In this document: piece by piece, positions 39,601-50,439 of the stretch
How the letters are laid out: every line of letters begins with the position of its first letter
How positions within the stretch are numbered: position 1 is the first letter of the stretch
DNA from: Strigamia acuminata
Taxonomy: Eukaryota > Arthropoda > Chilopoda > Geophilomorpha > Linotaeniidae
NCBI GenBank assembly: GCA_949358305.1
Contig: OX442315.1
Coordinates: 6,535,875-6,599,874, forward strand
Length of the DNA stretch: 64,000 nt
Direction: 5' to 3'
The notes under the pieces: model-generated
Told to the model about the DNA's origin: nothing
Seen by the model: only the letters and a program-made list of their open reading frames with translations
Databases searched by the model: none
Made by a program: the position numbers and the translations under genes

Positions 39601-41628
39601 ATGGCGGAAGGAGGTCATCTTGGTGATGACTCCACAAGTGTGTGGCCCGATTGGTTGCGTCGAGCGGGTGAGCGGCTTTACGAACGTACGCCGCGCCCGT
39701 CTGACTCGCAGCCAAGGCCCAAGACCGTGCATGGCGCTCCCTTGGCAGGGGATGGTCGGCCGCCATCCTACTCGCAAATACACGAGGGTGCTGCAATTGC
39801 AGAGATGGGGGCCTCCACAACAGATGGCTCCTATCGCCCTGACACCTCCTCGTCTGTGCATGAGTCTCGAGTGGATTTTTCAGCGTCAGCGGTGTTGACT
39901 CCCCCGGTGCCGAGAAACCCCACCGCTCCTCCGGGATCTAGTCCGGAGGATAATGTTGCTAGGGAGGAAGTCCAACGTGAACCAGATTGGTTGCGTTATT
40001 TACAGCGAGCCGAGCTGGCGCTGAATGAACGAGTTGTCCGAACAATGGAACAATTTAGTCATAATATCGACTGCAGATTGGTACATTGGAGGAATGAGAC
40101 TCTAGGGGGGATGAGGGATGTAGTTAGGGAGGAAATTGTGGCTTTAACCGTGCAGCCCGTGGAGGGGGTTATTCCACCTGTTCAGCAGAGACCTCATGAC
40201 ACTCTGCCTGGCGACGGGCCTCCTCCTGGGCAGGATCAGGGGCCGAGACCGGTCCGCTCACGTATCCTGACGCCGAGTGAATTTGACAGACAAGGTTTAG
40301 CAGGAGATGGGGGAGCGCCGGAGAATATAAACCCTCCGCTGCCCCCCCGGGAGAGGCCATCGAACGTGACAGCCCAAGCGGGCTCGCAAAGATACGCTCC
40401 GTCGGAGTATGCCAACAGTGAGGTTATGAGGGACATAATTCGTTCTAAATCCTCGGCTGTCAGCCTCCCTTCGACGGCAAGTGTTGATCGGGCAGCTGCT
40501 GCACGCGGAAATTCAGTCAATTCGCGTCTCCGGCAGCGGACTTATCCGCCCATACCGGCCCCACAGCCGCAATATGACTTGTCGCATGTGAAATCGGAGA
40601 GTGTGCCGAAGTTTGATGAGACGGACCTATCTTATAATGCTGTTGAGCGATTCCTGGCAAAATTGCGTGCACATTTTGTTATGTCACGCGTGTCGGAGGA
40701 GGCGTACATCGACTTGTTTATTCCTTTGGCCTTGGGTGGGAAACCACTAAATTGGTTCCTGCGCTTGCGTCATAAACCTAAAACATGGAGTGAATTTGTC
40801 GTACGCTTCCGCAGGGTGTATTCCCTGTCCGAGGCTGACGCGGCGGTCTTTTTACAAGATGCGTGTCAGGAAGTTGGAGAGGATACGGCAGAGTTTCTAT
40901 GCGAAATGAGTCGTTACCTTGAATTGACAGGTGTGCTAGGGGATCGGCAGCAGTGGAACTTGGCTCAGCATTGGCTGCAGCCGCAGATCACCGATACGAT
41001 GGTCCGCTATGGCGTACATTCCATGTCGCGAGCGATAGATCTGGGACAGGTGGCGGATCGTGAGTTGAAGATGCGTGCCCTTCAACACCGTAGATTTGAC
41101 GAAAAAGGGGTTCGAAAAGGCCCAGTACCTGCCCCCACACCCAGACCTAGGAAAGTTAGGCTTGGGGAGACCAAAAGGATGGAACCGGCTAAGACAGAGA
41201 AACCCCCTGCCCGCCTCCAATTTGATAAACGAAAATTGGTTGCGTTGGCCGAGGTTTTGGGCTATCCGATGGCGGATGGTGACGCGCAGAGTATTGCTGG
41301 GCAGTCCCTGAGGAGTGAACCTCCGGCGCCGACACGGGTAATCAGTGCCCCTACGAAGGCCCCAGAATCAAAGGTTCCTCCGGGTGTCGCGGTGGCGATG
41401 TGTGGCCATTCCGCTCACTCTTTTGCCAACACGGCAAGCCCTCCCAATTTAGTGTTACCACCCGGAGCTGAGTGGGTGCGAAATCGCAAGGATCGTTGGT
41501 ATATGCGTGATATTGAAAAACGCATTGCTCTATGTCCCCATTGCTTCAAGCCCTGGCAGTTTCCGGGAAACGACCTGGGTCCGTCGACCAAGCCGTCCGA
41601 GAAGGCGGCGGACCCGAAACGCAAGTAA
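39601..41628 (+). CDS. Gypsy Gag protein, 675 aa
   Basis: Begins at ATG 39601 about 160 nt after the primer site. The first 330 residues are Pro/Arg-rich and probably disordered. Residues about 335-470 form the retrotransposon Gag domain (VPKFDETDLSYNAVERFLAK, LGGKPLNWFLRLRHKPKTWS, FVVRFRRVYS). The C-terminus has an unusual His/Cys pattern (MCGHSAHSF and ALCPHCFKPW) instead of a standard CCHC knuckle. It overlaps pol by 97 nt in another frame, so Pol is probably made by a -1 frameshift; I could not identify a classical slippery heptamer. Confidence 0.85.
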   Translation: MAEGGHLGDDSTSVWPDWLRRAGERLYERTPRPSDSQPRPKTVHGAPLAGDGRPPSYSQIHEGAAIAEMGASTTDGSYRPDTSSSVHESRVDFSASAVLTPPVPRNPTAPPGSSPEDNVAREEVQREPDWLRYLQRAELALNERVVRTMEQFSHNIDCRLVHWRNETLGGMRDVVREEIVALTVQPVEGVIPPVQQRPHDTLPGDGPPPGQDQGPRPVRSRILTPSEFDRQGLAGDGGAPENINPPLPPRERPSNVTAQAGSQRYAPSEYANSEVMRDIIRSKSSAVSLPSTASVDRAAAARGNSVNSRLRQRTYPPIPAPQPQYDLSHVKSESVPKFDETDLSYNAVERFLAKLRAHFVMSRVSEEAYIDLFIPLALGGKPLNWFLRLRHKPKTWSEFVVRFRRVYSLSEADAAVFLQDACQEVGEDTAEFLCEMSRYLELTGVLGDRQQWNLAQHWLQPQITDTMVRYGVHSMSRAIDLGQVADRELKMRALQHRRFDEKGVRKGPVPAPTPRPRKVRLGETKRMEPAKTEKPPARLQFDKRKLVALAEVLGYPMADGDAQSIAGQSLRSEPPAPTRVISAPTKAPESKVPPGVAVAMCGHSAHSFANTASPPNLVLPPGAEWVRNRKDRWYMRDIEKRIALCPHCFKPWQFPGNDLGPSTKPSEKAADPKRK

Positions 41629-44600
41629 ATCGGTCGTTGGCTGCTTCTACAGGTGGCCCAGGTGATTGGATGGAGCCACCCAAACCAGCAGAAGTTGATG
41701 CTACCGTTGTGGCTGGTGCCCCTCCGAAAATGACAAATTTTATTATGCTGTCACCGCCCGAGTTCTTAGCTTCTAAAGAACCGAAGCTGATAATCGGGCT
41801 GCAGGACCGTTGTCGCCGCGATGCGCCCTTCGTTAAGATAGCTTGGGTGAACATCGAGTTTATAGCCCTAATGGATAGCGGGGCGCAGACATGTATAATG
41901 ACTATGCCGCTGTTCAAAAGGCTTTCCAAGGAAATTGGAGTGGAGATGGTTCCAATGGACGAGACAATTCGGACCGCGTCAAATCAAATTGAACGCGTTC
42001 TTGGTTGTGTGCAAATTGCCGTCCGAGCTCCCTTGGCGGTAGTTTGCTTTACCTGTCTCATCATTGCGCAGGGGTCGCAGGAACTCCTCCTGGGGTTGGA
42101 CTTCTGTAAGGCCGTTGGTTTATGCGTGGATCACGGCAATAACTATTGGTTTCTCCTGGGAGATGGAACGCGTCACCCCTTCCTGAATGAGGAGCAAGCT
42201 CGAGCCTCGGATCCAGTGATCCTTTTCCCTCTGACCAAGGAACAACCCTCGTTGCCAGAGGGAGTTTGCGTCCGAGGCCCGCCTCTGTATAACTTGCCGG
42301 GAATGAGGAATTCGCCGGTTAAATTACCGGAAAACCCAGCGGAACCCATTAGCTCGGTTAAGCAGGAGGTGAAGCCAGACGAGGGCACTCCTTCGGTTGA
42401 AAAAGAGGAGCCCGTGGTTACTAAGCCGCCGATTGGTGAAGCGAATTGCGTTTTCCTGAGCAAGCGCGAATTTGAAGAAGAATTGTTTGAGCCTCCGTAT
42501 TCGGATAACCCCCACATTGTGAAGGTTGTTTTGGCTCGAAGGAACCCCGACTCTCAACAATGGACATTCATTTGGTCCCCCAGGAGGCGTGAAAAGGCGC
42601 GCAAGAGTATTGTGCGGATAACGAGTAAACCTGGAAAACGGACCATGTGTTTGAGCCGGATGCGACGGGCAGTTAAATTGCGCAAGGCGAGGGTGAAGGC
42701 GGCTTCTCGAAGCCCTTCGGTGGCCCTTACGGCTTCTCCTGTGGTGGGGGGCGGCGTGGGCAGCGTGGACAGCGTGGAGACTCCTCCTACTTTCCCTATA
42801 ACAGAAGGTGTTGAGAGTACTCCTAGACAGCATGATATTAATTTTGTGCAGTATATCCCGAATAGGGATCCGACCAAGCTCACTTGGGTCTACGACCAAT
42901 TGTGTAATCAGTTGGAGCCAAAACGCATAACTCACCTAATGGACGCGTTGAAACCAGTTGCTCACATTTTCCGTGAGGAGCTGGGGCTCTGCAATAATAC
43001 GCAATTTGAGGTGAATTTGAAGCCCGACTTTAGGCCGATTCATGTTCCGGTTCGTCCGGTGAATCCGGCAAAAAAGGACATTATCGACGCTTATATAGAC
43101 CAGAAAATGTCACAGGGAGTAATAAGACGCTCCAAAAGTGACTGTGCTGTAGCGCCAGTTGTGGTCCCCAAGAAGGACGGGCGCTGGCGCTGCGCTATGG
43201 ACTTTAGGCCGATAAATGCCCAAACGTTGCCCGACGTTTATCCGCTCCCAGATATCGACAACATCTTTGCATATCTTGGTGGAGCAAAATGGTTTTCCAT
43301 AATCGACGGAAGGGAAGCGTTCCATCAAATAGGGGTCCGACCTGGAGATGAACGATATCTCGCATTCGTCACCCACAGGGGACTCTACGAATATACGCGT
43401 ATGCCCTTCGGTCCTATTAATGGGCCGGCTACCCTGCAACGCGCCATGAATCTTACATTGGCGGAACACCTCTACAAATTCGTCTTTGTCTATATCGACG
43501 ATATTATTGTCTTTAGCAAGACCTTCGAGGAGCATGTGGTTCACCTGCAAAAGGTGCTCTCGCTCCTCGACAACGCCGGTTTTACCATGAACGCCGGGAA
43601 GACTGAATTGTGTAAGAGGAGCCTTGAGGTTCTTGGCCATATCGTTGAGGAGGGAATTATCCGACCCAATCCGAAGAAGACAGACGCTATCCAAAAATAC
43701 CCGGTGCCGACCAATCTCAAGGAGCTGCAACGCTTTAAGGGGATGGTCGGGTATTACGCGTCGTTCTTCCCCGGTTATTCTAAGACTTGCGAGGTATTTC
43801 GTGTTCTGATGCGAAAAAATGCGCCTTGGGTGTGGAAGCCCGAGCACCAGGCGGCCTTCGAGTATTTGAAAAACCAGATTTCGTTGTCTACGCTTCATAG
43901 GAATTTCCCCGACTGGAAAAAACCCTATATTCTCCAAACAGACGCTAGTTATTCGGGGCTTGGTGCCGTCTTGATGCAGATCAACAATGACGGTGTACGC
44001 GTTCCCATTGCCTTCGCGTCGAGAGCCCTAAACAAGGCGGAGAAGAATTATATGACAACTGAAATTGAATGCTTGGCCGCTGTGTGGGCTGTGAAGCGCT
44101 TCAGGGCGTATCTCGAGCTAATGGACTTTTACCTCGAGAGTGACCATAAGTCCTTGATGTGGCTCTTCACCCAACGAGAGCCCAAGGGTCGATTGGCGCG
44201 CTGGATTCTTTCTTTGTCGGAGTATCGTTTCACATTCCTACACTGCAGTGGAACAAAGAATCGAGTTGCTGACGCGTTAAGCCGCGCCCCTGTCGACCCG
44301 CCAATTGAGTTGGATGATGAGGATTGCCCATCTTTGGACGACACATGTTATTGTGCGTTCTTTGACGATTACAGGGATTGGCCCGTGCCAAAGATGGAGG
44401 AGTTGGAAGATTTGACGCATTTCAAACCATCAAATGCTAAAATTGTCCGAGCTGTCACAATGCGTCGTCAAAAACGCATTCTGCTCGCCAGGATGGCTGG
44501 GGCGGCTCTGGGGTCGGTGGATATCAGTCCGGTGGACAACAACCCTCCAAAAAGGAAGAGGGGACGTCCACGAAAGCACCCGATCGCCGGAGGACCAACA

Positions 44601-46670
44601 CCAGTTGGGGTTACTCCGGTGAAAAGGAAGAGGGGCCGACCAAGGAAGCATCCGGTCGTCCAAAACCCAATGATTGATGGGCTCGTTTCTGACGACGAGG
44701 GGTCCGTGGCAATTCCTCTTCCTGCTGGGGATCCCCCCGCAAAGAGGAAAAGGGGCCGCCCGAGGAAACACCCAATTATTGAGGACCCTGCGGAGCGTCT
44801 GGCCTCCGAGGAGGAAGAGTCCATGGCGGTTTCCTTGCCTGGGGACGTCCCTGTGAAAAGGAAGAGGGGGCGACCGAAGAAGGTTGTGGAGAAGAGACCT
44901 GTTGGCAGGCCCAAAAAGGCTCCCATAATCTTCGACCGTGCTTCCGACTCCGAAGGCAGTGAAATGTCCCTTTTAAGTGGGGAGCCGCCGGGTGACACGG
45001 ATTCTGACGAGTTCCAGATTCCGGACTTGCCACTGGATTTGGGGCCTGCGACGCAGACGCGGCGACAATTGGCCTCTCCAACACCCTCCGTCGACCCGGA
45101 GTTGTCCCAGCACTCCGACCACTCCTCCGACGGCAGCTTTTACTCACTTCCGGCGGATCACCCGACAATAGAGATACTTCCAACGCAGAAAGCCATTAAA
45201 GAAGCCCAAAACGCCGATGAATGGTCAAAAGGACTAATTTCGTATCTCAGTTCGAAAAGTCTTCCGCCGGATGAAGAAGAGGCTGAAAAGGTCAAGAAAC
45301 AAGCAATTGACATGGCTTTATACAGAGGCTTGCTTTGCAAGTTTCCACCAACCAAAATTGGTCAGCGGGCTCCTACGCGTCGGATATATCTTCCACAGCC
45401 GCTACGCTACAAGTATTTCCACTGTCTTCATTTCCTGCCTACCTCCGGCCATTTAGGCATCGAAAAGACTATGATGCGTTTAAAAACACGCGTGTTCTGG
45501 CCGGGGATGAAAAAAGATGTGACGGAATGGATCAAGGTGTGCGAGTCCTGCCAAAGGGCGAAAGTGGAGCGAAGACTTCCGTACGGCGAGATGGAGACTG
45601 CGAAGCCAAGGAGGTTATTTCGAACTATTTACATCGATTATTTTGGAAAGAAGCTGAAATCGACTGGCGGCCACTGTTACGCGTTTGTCATGGTTGACGC
45701 TGCCAGTCGTTGGGTGGATGTACGCTTAACAGAAAGAGCCGATGTCTCCACCACAATCAAACAGCTCAAGAAGTTCACTAATCGATGGGCATATCCAAAA
45801 ACCATCATTAGTGATAACGCCCCCACTTTCCGCTCCGCCAAATTTCAGGCGCGGTGTGCGGAAATGGGAATGGTCAATAAGTATCTGTCTGTGTACCATC
45901 CGCAGGGGAACTTGGCGGAAAGACTCAACCAATCGCTCAAAACATGCATCCTTGCGTATATTGATGAACATACGCGTTGGGATCGGCATATTGGTTCATT
46001 TATTCTCGCCATCAACTCTGCATACCAGACATCACTTAAATTTTCACCATATATGATGGTTACGGGACAGGAAGCACGGTTTCCAGGCGACGTGGACTCG
46101 GATACGGACGACGGAGAACCACTACCACCAGACGAGGCTCAATTTCTCCATCGATATTTGCTACGCGTTCGAGAAGAAGCTAAGAAGAACTTGGAGGCCG
46201 CCAACTTACGCCACAAGAAGTGGTATGACCGGAAACGGCGGCCACACGCGTTCAAACCCGGAGATTGGGTCACCGTCAGAAATCGGACTTTGTCGTCGAC
46301 CGACAAACAGGTAAGTTCGGGTTTCCAACACCGAACCGAGGGCGTTTACCTGTTGCATCGTCTTCTTGGACCGAATACCGTGCTTTTGATGGACGAGAAT
46401 GGGAACATTTCACAGCCAATTCACGTGGCGGATCTTCGCCACTGGTATCAGGCGCCAGAACCAGAACCGGAAGTTCCCGACGTCGCCAGTGACCTGGAAG
46501 ATGAAGAATCTGGACTGGAGATGGAAAATTTGACACCAGAAGACCAGGACGACATCTCCGCTCGTGTTGCTCAATTTCAGACAGAAATTCGCTCCATTTG
46601 CATAAACTTTGCGAAGGAACGGTGTTTACGCGTCAAAACATCGGAAAACACGGCAGAAGTCGTCTCCTAA
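41532..46670 (+). CDS. Gypsy Pol polyprotein with AT-hook array, 1712 aa
   Basis: Aspartic protease ALMDSGAQTC near residue 115. Reverse transcriptase VPKKDGRWRCAMDFRPIN, MPFGPINGPATLQR and FVYIDDIIVF (YIDD near 653). RNase H LQTDASYSGLGAVL, TTEIECLAAVWA and ESDHKSL. Between about residues 1000 and 1135 lies an array of AT-hooks: four copies of KRKRGRPRKHP or KRKRGRPKK and a fifth PVGRPKKAP. Integrase follows, with an HHCC finger (HFLPTSGHLGIEK...CESCQRAK) and a DDE triad in YIDYFGK, ISDNAPTF and NLAERLNQ (about 1367, 1426 and 1462). No internal stop. AT-hooks bind the minor groove of AT-rich DNA; that they steer integration is my inference. Confidence 0.92.
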   Translation: MSPLLQALAVSGKRPGSVDQAVREGGGPETQVNRSLAASTGGPGDWMEPPKPAEVDATVVAGAPPKMTNFIMLSPPEFLASKEPKLIIGLQDRCRRDAPFVKIAWVNIEFIALMDSGAQTCIMTMPLFKRLSKEIGVEMVPMDETIRTASNQIERVLGCVQIAVRAPLAVVCFTCLIIAQGSQELLLGLDFCKAVGLCVDHGNNYWFLLGDGTRHPFLNEEQARASDPVILFPLTKEQPSLPEGVCVRGPPLYNLPGMRNSPVKLPENPAEPISSVKQEVKPDEGTPSVEKEEPVVTKPPIGEANCVFLSKREFEEELFEPPYSDNPHIVKVVLARRNPDSQQWTFIWSPRRREKARKSIVRITSKPGKRTMCLSRMRRAVKLRKARVKAASRSPSVALTASPVVGGGVGSVDSVETPPTFPITEGVESTPRQHDINFVQYIPNRDPTKLTWVYDQLCNQLEPKRITHLMDALKPVAHIFREELGLCNNTQFEVNLKPDFRPIHVPVRPVNPAKKDIIDAYIDQKMSQGVIRRSKSDCAVAPVVVPKKDGRWRCAMDFRPINAQTLPDVYPLPDIDNIFAYLGGAKWFSIIDGREAFHQIGVRPGDERYLAFVTHRGLYEYTRMPFGPINGPATLQRAMNLTLAEHLYKFVFVYIDDIIVFSKTFEEHVVHLQKVLSLLDNAGFTMNAGKTELCKRSLEVLGHIVEEGIIRPNPKKTDAIQKYPVPTNLKELQRFKGMVGYYASFFPGYSKTCEVFRVLMRKNAPWVWKPEHQAAFEYLKNQISLSTLHRNFPDWKKPYILQTDASYSGLGAVLMQINNDGVRVPIAFASRALNKAEKNYMTTEIECLAAVWAVKRFRAYLELMDFYLESDHKSLMWLFTQREPKGRLARWILSLSEYRFTFLHCSGTKNRVADALSRAPVDPPIELDDEDCPSLDDTCYCAFFDDYRDWPVPKMEELEDLTHFKPSNAKIVRAVTMRRQKRILLARMAGAALGSVDISPVDNNPPKRKRGRPRKHPIAGGPTPVGVTPVKRKRGRPRKHPVVQNPMIDGLVSDDEGSVAIPLPAGDPPAKRKRGRPRKHPIIEDPAERLASEEEESMAVSLPGDVPVKRKRGRPKKVVEKRPVGRPKKAPIIFDRASDSEGSEMSLLSGEPPGDTDSDEFQIPDLPLDLGPATQTRRQLASPTPSVDPELSQHSDHSSDGSFYSLPADHPTIEILPTQKAIKEAQNADEWSKGLISYLSSKSLPPDEEEAEKVKKQAIDMALYRGLLCKFPPTKIGQRAPTRRIYLPQPLRYKYFHCLHFLPTSGHLGIEKTMMRLKTRVFWPGMKKDVTEWIKVCESCQRAKVERRLPYGEMETAKPRRLFRTIYIDYFGKKLKSTGGHCYAFVMVDAASRWVDVRLTERADVSTTIKQLKKFTNRWAYPKTIISDNAPTFRSAKFQARCAEMGMVNKYLSVYHPQGNLAERLNQSLKTCILAYIDEHTRWDRHIGSFILAINSAYQTSLKFSPYMMVTGQEARFPGDVDSDTDDGEPLPPDEAQFLHRYLLRVREEAKKNLEAANLRHKKWYDRKRRPHAFKPGDWVTVRNRTLSSTDKQVSSGFQHRTEGVYLLHRLLGPNTVLLMDENGNISQPIHVADLRHWYQAPEPEPEVPDVASDLEDEESGLEMENLTPEDQDDISARVAQFQTEIRSICINFAKERCLRVKTSENTAEVVS

Positions 46671-48032
46671 TTGTGTCAAAGTGTCGTTTTTGTTTCTTTA
46701 TTGTACTTGGAAATTATTGCTAATTTTTACTTGTTTTATTTGTTAATCTCAAATTTTTGTATTTTTTCCGTGTCTTTGTCCGCTCGTCGGGGCTCAGGTT
46801 CGCTATTCAGAAGAATTGGTAAGCAATTTCCCCGTGGGGCGGCGCTGAGTGTTCATTGGTCAGATGATCGACCACGTGTTTTTCACACTTGTGCTCGGTC
46901 GCCATTTTCCCCCACTTGTTTGACGCGTTTACCTCGTGCAATTTCAGCTGAGTTCGACAACGCATAGAATAGCGGATTTGAGTGTTCGACGGGGCGAGAG
47001 ACATTGGATTGTAGTGTACTTGTAACCGTGAGTGTGTTTATTTTTCATTTCATGGACAATTTTGTATTTTTATTCGTGAGTTAGAGTGGCGAACGCCGTC
47101 GCTCGCGCCGTGCCGACAAAACCTTATTTTTTCACGCCTTATTGTTAGAATTGTCAAGTTATTCAATTGTTTAACTTCGTTTAGCTTATTTTTACGCGTT
47201 GTTGGTTTTGTTTTGACATTTTTACGGCTCGGGCTTGGTATTTTCGTCACTCTCGCTTTTTGGGAAACAACATGGCCGAATTTGCACTTCGTTGAGGAAT
47301 TTTGTCGGGGTCACGTGACCGAGTCTTAGCCTCAATCCGGGCTCTGGCGTCCATCTTTGTTGGACTTAGAACATTTTTCTTCGCGTTTGTCTCTCGACAT
47401 TTAGCCACACGCTTGTGCTCATATTTGTTTAGAATGCCTATGCATTTGCAGGACGCGTACTTTGTACTTTTCACGTTCTTGTTTGTATTCTACTTAGAAG
47501 AGCTTTGCTATTGCTTATTTGTTTGCACTTTAGATATTTTGATCTTTATTTTCAATTTATTCATGTAATGCGAACCCATTTTTTGTGCGTATATCTTTGG
47601 CTATTTTATGTTATATACTGGGTGTTCTGCATTTTAGTTGAAGCTGTATATTGGGAGTGTGCAACTGCATTTTATATTAATTTGTACCTTTTCTTTGAAA
47701 TTATCAAATTGTCAGTTATAGCGCTTGTATTCACCTTGTGGGTTATAGCGAGTATTTTGGAATCCGGTGCTTGTCAGCGGCCTGGATAGCTATCATGCTA
47801 CTTAGTGCTGAGGCTTATGCATTTTTTGTTTTGATTATGTTCATTTACGCGTTGCACACTTATGTAAATTTCCTCATTAGAACCAGCGTCATAATTCTGA
47901 GCACTGTGTACTTTTTGTTTGTTCGCCATGTTTATTTGCGTTGAATTTTTGTCCATGAATTTGAACCATTTTGCAATTCGTTATTTGTTCATTTGTTTAC
48001 ATTCTTTTTGTGATTTAGAGTAGTGTGTTGTC
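46671..48032 (+). other. Non-coding spacer within the Gypsy element
   Basis: T-rich region between pol and the third ORF. No frame with a recognisable domain. Some short hydrophobic frames (47302-47944) occur but begin and end arbitrarily. It may hold the acceptor for a spliced third-ORF message. Confidence 0.5.
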
Positions 48033-49814
48033 ATGCCAGACTCGGACAGTGACAACGAGTCTCTCGACGATGTGTCTACCGACGAAGAGTTCTGGGACGA
48101 CGAGGGAGCGCCAGGAGCGGAAAAATGCCCAGATCCGCGTCCACGTTCTTCAACGCGTCGGGGGACCTACAGGCCGCCCTACCCAGTTCCGGATTTGTAT
48201 GCCGGCGGACCGATTTTGATTCCGCCGTGGCACCCCGACCATCCAAAAGAGGGAGGATTCCCTAACTTCGAGATATGTCCCTACTGTTCGGGCTGGGGGC
48301 ACATCGAGAGGGGGACCAAGGAATGCCCGGCGTGCAAAGGAAAGGGCGCCCTCCGCCGTGGCCCCTTCAAGATCTGGATGCGCCGGCTCCAGGCGATGGC
48401 CCTCCGTAAGCCTTTTTGGGACAGGCGGGATCTCTCTCAGTTCAGATGGCCGGAGGAGTTCCAAGTGATTCGAGGTGACGCGTACGCGACAACGCGTTTC
48501 GTCCGGCGCCACGAGACGTTCTGGAGGAACACCGTGTCGGAGGCCACGGCAGCCGGGATTAGACCTAGAAATTGGCAGTATCCGCCGATGAACTCGATTG
48601 TTCCGGTGGAGGGAGCTTGTGCACCCCCGTTGCCAGTGATGTTGCGCGGATTACCAGACGGCACGAGCTCAATTAATGTCATCCGGCATTCCAACCAGGA
48701 CGAGATGCCGACCATTACTCGGCCCCTCCACTCCAGGGAACTTCAGAAGAGAGAGGATCCCGAAACTGTGACCAGATGGGGAGCCACGCCCGAGGAGGAG
48801 GAGCAGGAACGCGTACGCTGTATTGAGGAGCGTAACGAACATTTGATTGAGGAGATCGCCCAACTTCGTCGGCTCCATCTCCAGGCGGCCGCCCGCCTCC
48901 GACGAGCCATTCCGCCGGATTCCACTGTAGAGATTCGGGATGTGACCGAGGCGGCGGGAGGATTTCCGGCAATTGAGGCGTCGCAGCCCATTTGTGAGGT
49001 GGAAGAATTGGCTTTGGTCCCGGTGAGGAGGGCCGCGGAGGCGCCTACGGTCATCCAGGAGGCACCCAAGACTGCGGGAGAAACTCCCGAACAGTTTTTG
49101 GCTCGGAACTGCAGTGGGTATTCGCGTCATCAACAATCAGCGCGTACTCGTTTGGAGCGACGAGCCCTCGCCAAGATTGCGGAGGGGCATATTCTGGGCG
49201 TTTCTGGAGGAAGAGTCGCTGGTGGCGCGCCGGCCCCGTGTAAGCGAAAGGCCATCATGCCTGCCCCCGAGCCGGACGTCATCCCCGAGCAGGCGACGCG
49301 TAGATTTGAGCGCCAGGCCCGGCGAGATTCGAGTCCCAGTTGCAACCCCCTTGCAGTGTCCAGTATGAACTTTAGGGACTTGAGTGCTGCGGTCCAGCGA
49401 GCAATTTTCCGGCAGCAAAGCAATAGCGACTGGATGCGTTATACGCGTATGAGTGAGTTCCCCACGACTGTGTGGGCACGCACCGGTTTCGACGAGCTTT
49501 TTCCCTTTGGGGCCCTCGATTGGCAACGGCCTTCTCTTCGCGATCCGACGACCTTTTTACAGGCGGACCCGGACTTGTGGCGGCAGTACTTTTATGCCGT
49601 TGCGAGGGCAGAACATGGGTGGCCGGAGAACCAGGCCATGGCTCTCTTCGAGCTGGACGATACTCAGATCGGGGCTTTGGAGCAGCTCATCGCATCCAAC
49701 CTTACGCGTTATCGCCCCCGAAACGAGGACCAACTTGGAGATGTGATCGCGTGTCGTGTGGTGCTCCTGGTCGAGGAGATTCTCCGTGTCGTGTTCCCCG
49801 GGGATAGTGACTAA
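48033..49814 (+). CDS. Third ORF of the Gypsy element, novel 593-aa protein
   Basis: Opens MPDSDSDNESLDDVSTDEEF, very acidic, at the envelope position. It has no signal peptide or membrane segment, so it is not an envelope. Residues about 82-110 read CPYCSGWGHIERGTKECPAC and KGKG: two CXXCXGXG units as in the DnaJ zinc-binding region. A charged helical stretch follows (EEEEQERVRCIEERNEHLIE...LRRLHLQAAARLRRA, about 250-290), probably coiled coil, and a folded-looking C-terminal part (SSMNFRDLSAAVQRAIFR...WMRYTRM...WRQYFYAVARA). Codon use and CG-rich composition match gag and pol. I know no homologue. Confidence 0.75.
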   Translation: MPDSDSDNESLDDVSTDEEFWDDEGAPGAEKCPDPRPRSSTRRGTYRPPYPVPDLYAGGPILIPPWHPDHPKEGGFPNFEICPYCSGWGHIERGTKECPACKGKGALRRGPFKIWMRRLQAMALRKPFWDRRDLSQFRWPEEFQVIRGDAYATTRFVRRHETFWRNTVSEATAAGIRPRNWQYPPMNSIVPVEGACAPPLPVMLRGLPDGTSSINVIRHSNQDEMPTITRPLHSRELQKREDPETVTRWGATPEEEEQERVRCIEERNEHLIEEIAQLRRLHLQAAARLRRAIPPDSTVEIRDVTEAAGGFPAIEASQPICEVEELALVPVRRAAEAPTVIQEAPKTAGETPEQFLARNCSGYSRHQQSARTRLERRALAKIAEGHILGVSGGRVAGGAPAPCKRKAIMPAPEPDVIPEQATRRFERQARRDSSPSCNPLAVSSMNFRDLSAAVQRAIFRQQSNSDWMRYTRMSEFPTTVWARTGFDELFPFGALDWQRPSLRDPTTFLQADPDLWRQYFYAVARAEHGWPENQAMALFELDDTQIGALEQLIASNLTRYRPRNEDQLGDVIACRVVLLVEEILRVVFPGDSD

Positions 49815-50439
49815 GTGACTTTGGACTTGACCTGTGTGGACTTACTGAACGTGACCTTTTGTTTTTACGCATTTTTTGGTTTGGGTGGGTAAGTCCCCAT
49901 TCAAACGCGTGTTCATTTTATAATTTTATATTTCGTTTTCCAAGTTGTGATAACTGAATGTGATATTTTGTACCGATTGTGATATTTATTTATTTTTGTT
50001 TATTTTCTAGTGTTCTCCGCGCCTTCTGTGACCACCTGCACGGCCGAAGGATGTTCATTCCTCCTCCGGCAATCACGTACCGGATGGAGATGACCCCTAA
50101 ATTTTCTTCCTTTGGCTGTGCGGCTGGCCGCGGCGGGCGTTGGTTTTCCCAACAATCAAGGATTGTATGGTGATTTTTTGTTAGTTTTAGAGTTTATCTT
50201 AGTGCCAAATGCATTCTTGTTAGTGTTTAGTTTATTATTTAACGCGTCTGACGCGAATGTTTGATTTAGTCATGCTCTTTGTTACCGCATCATTCTTAAG
50301 TTTAAGACCGCTAAGGTTGCGGCAAACCTAGTCTATTTTGATTGCTTTTGATTTTAATTATGTTTTTTGATTCTGTTCCTGCTTTGTATCGTTTCATTGC
50401 CATTTTAACCGGAGCAATAAAACTCTGGTGGTTGGGGCG
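49815..50439 (+). other. Gypsy 3' untranslated region
   Basis: No ORF. It ends in the purine tract GGTGGTTGGGGCG just before TGTCACGG at 50440, the presumed plus-strand priming site. Confidence 0.6.

Noticed and set aside
42173-49526. Minus-strand and off-frame ORFs of 60-275 codons inside the Gypsy element
   Set aside because: GC-rich antisense of gag, pol and the third ORF; composition mirrors the sense codons.
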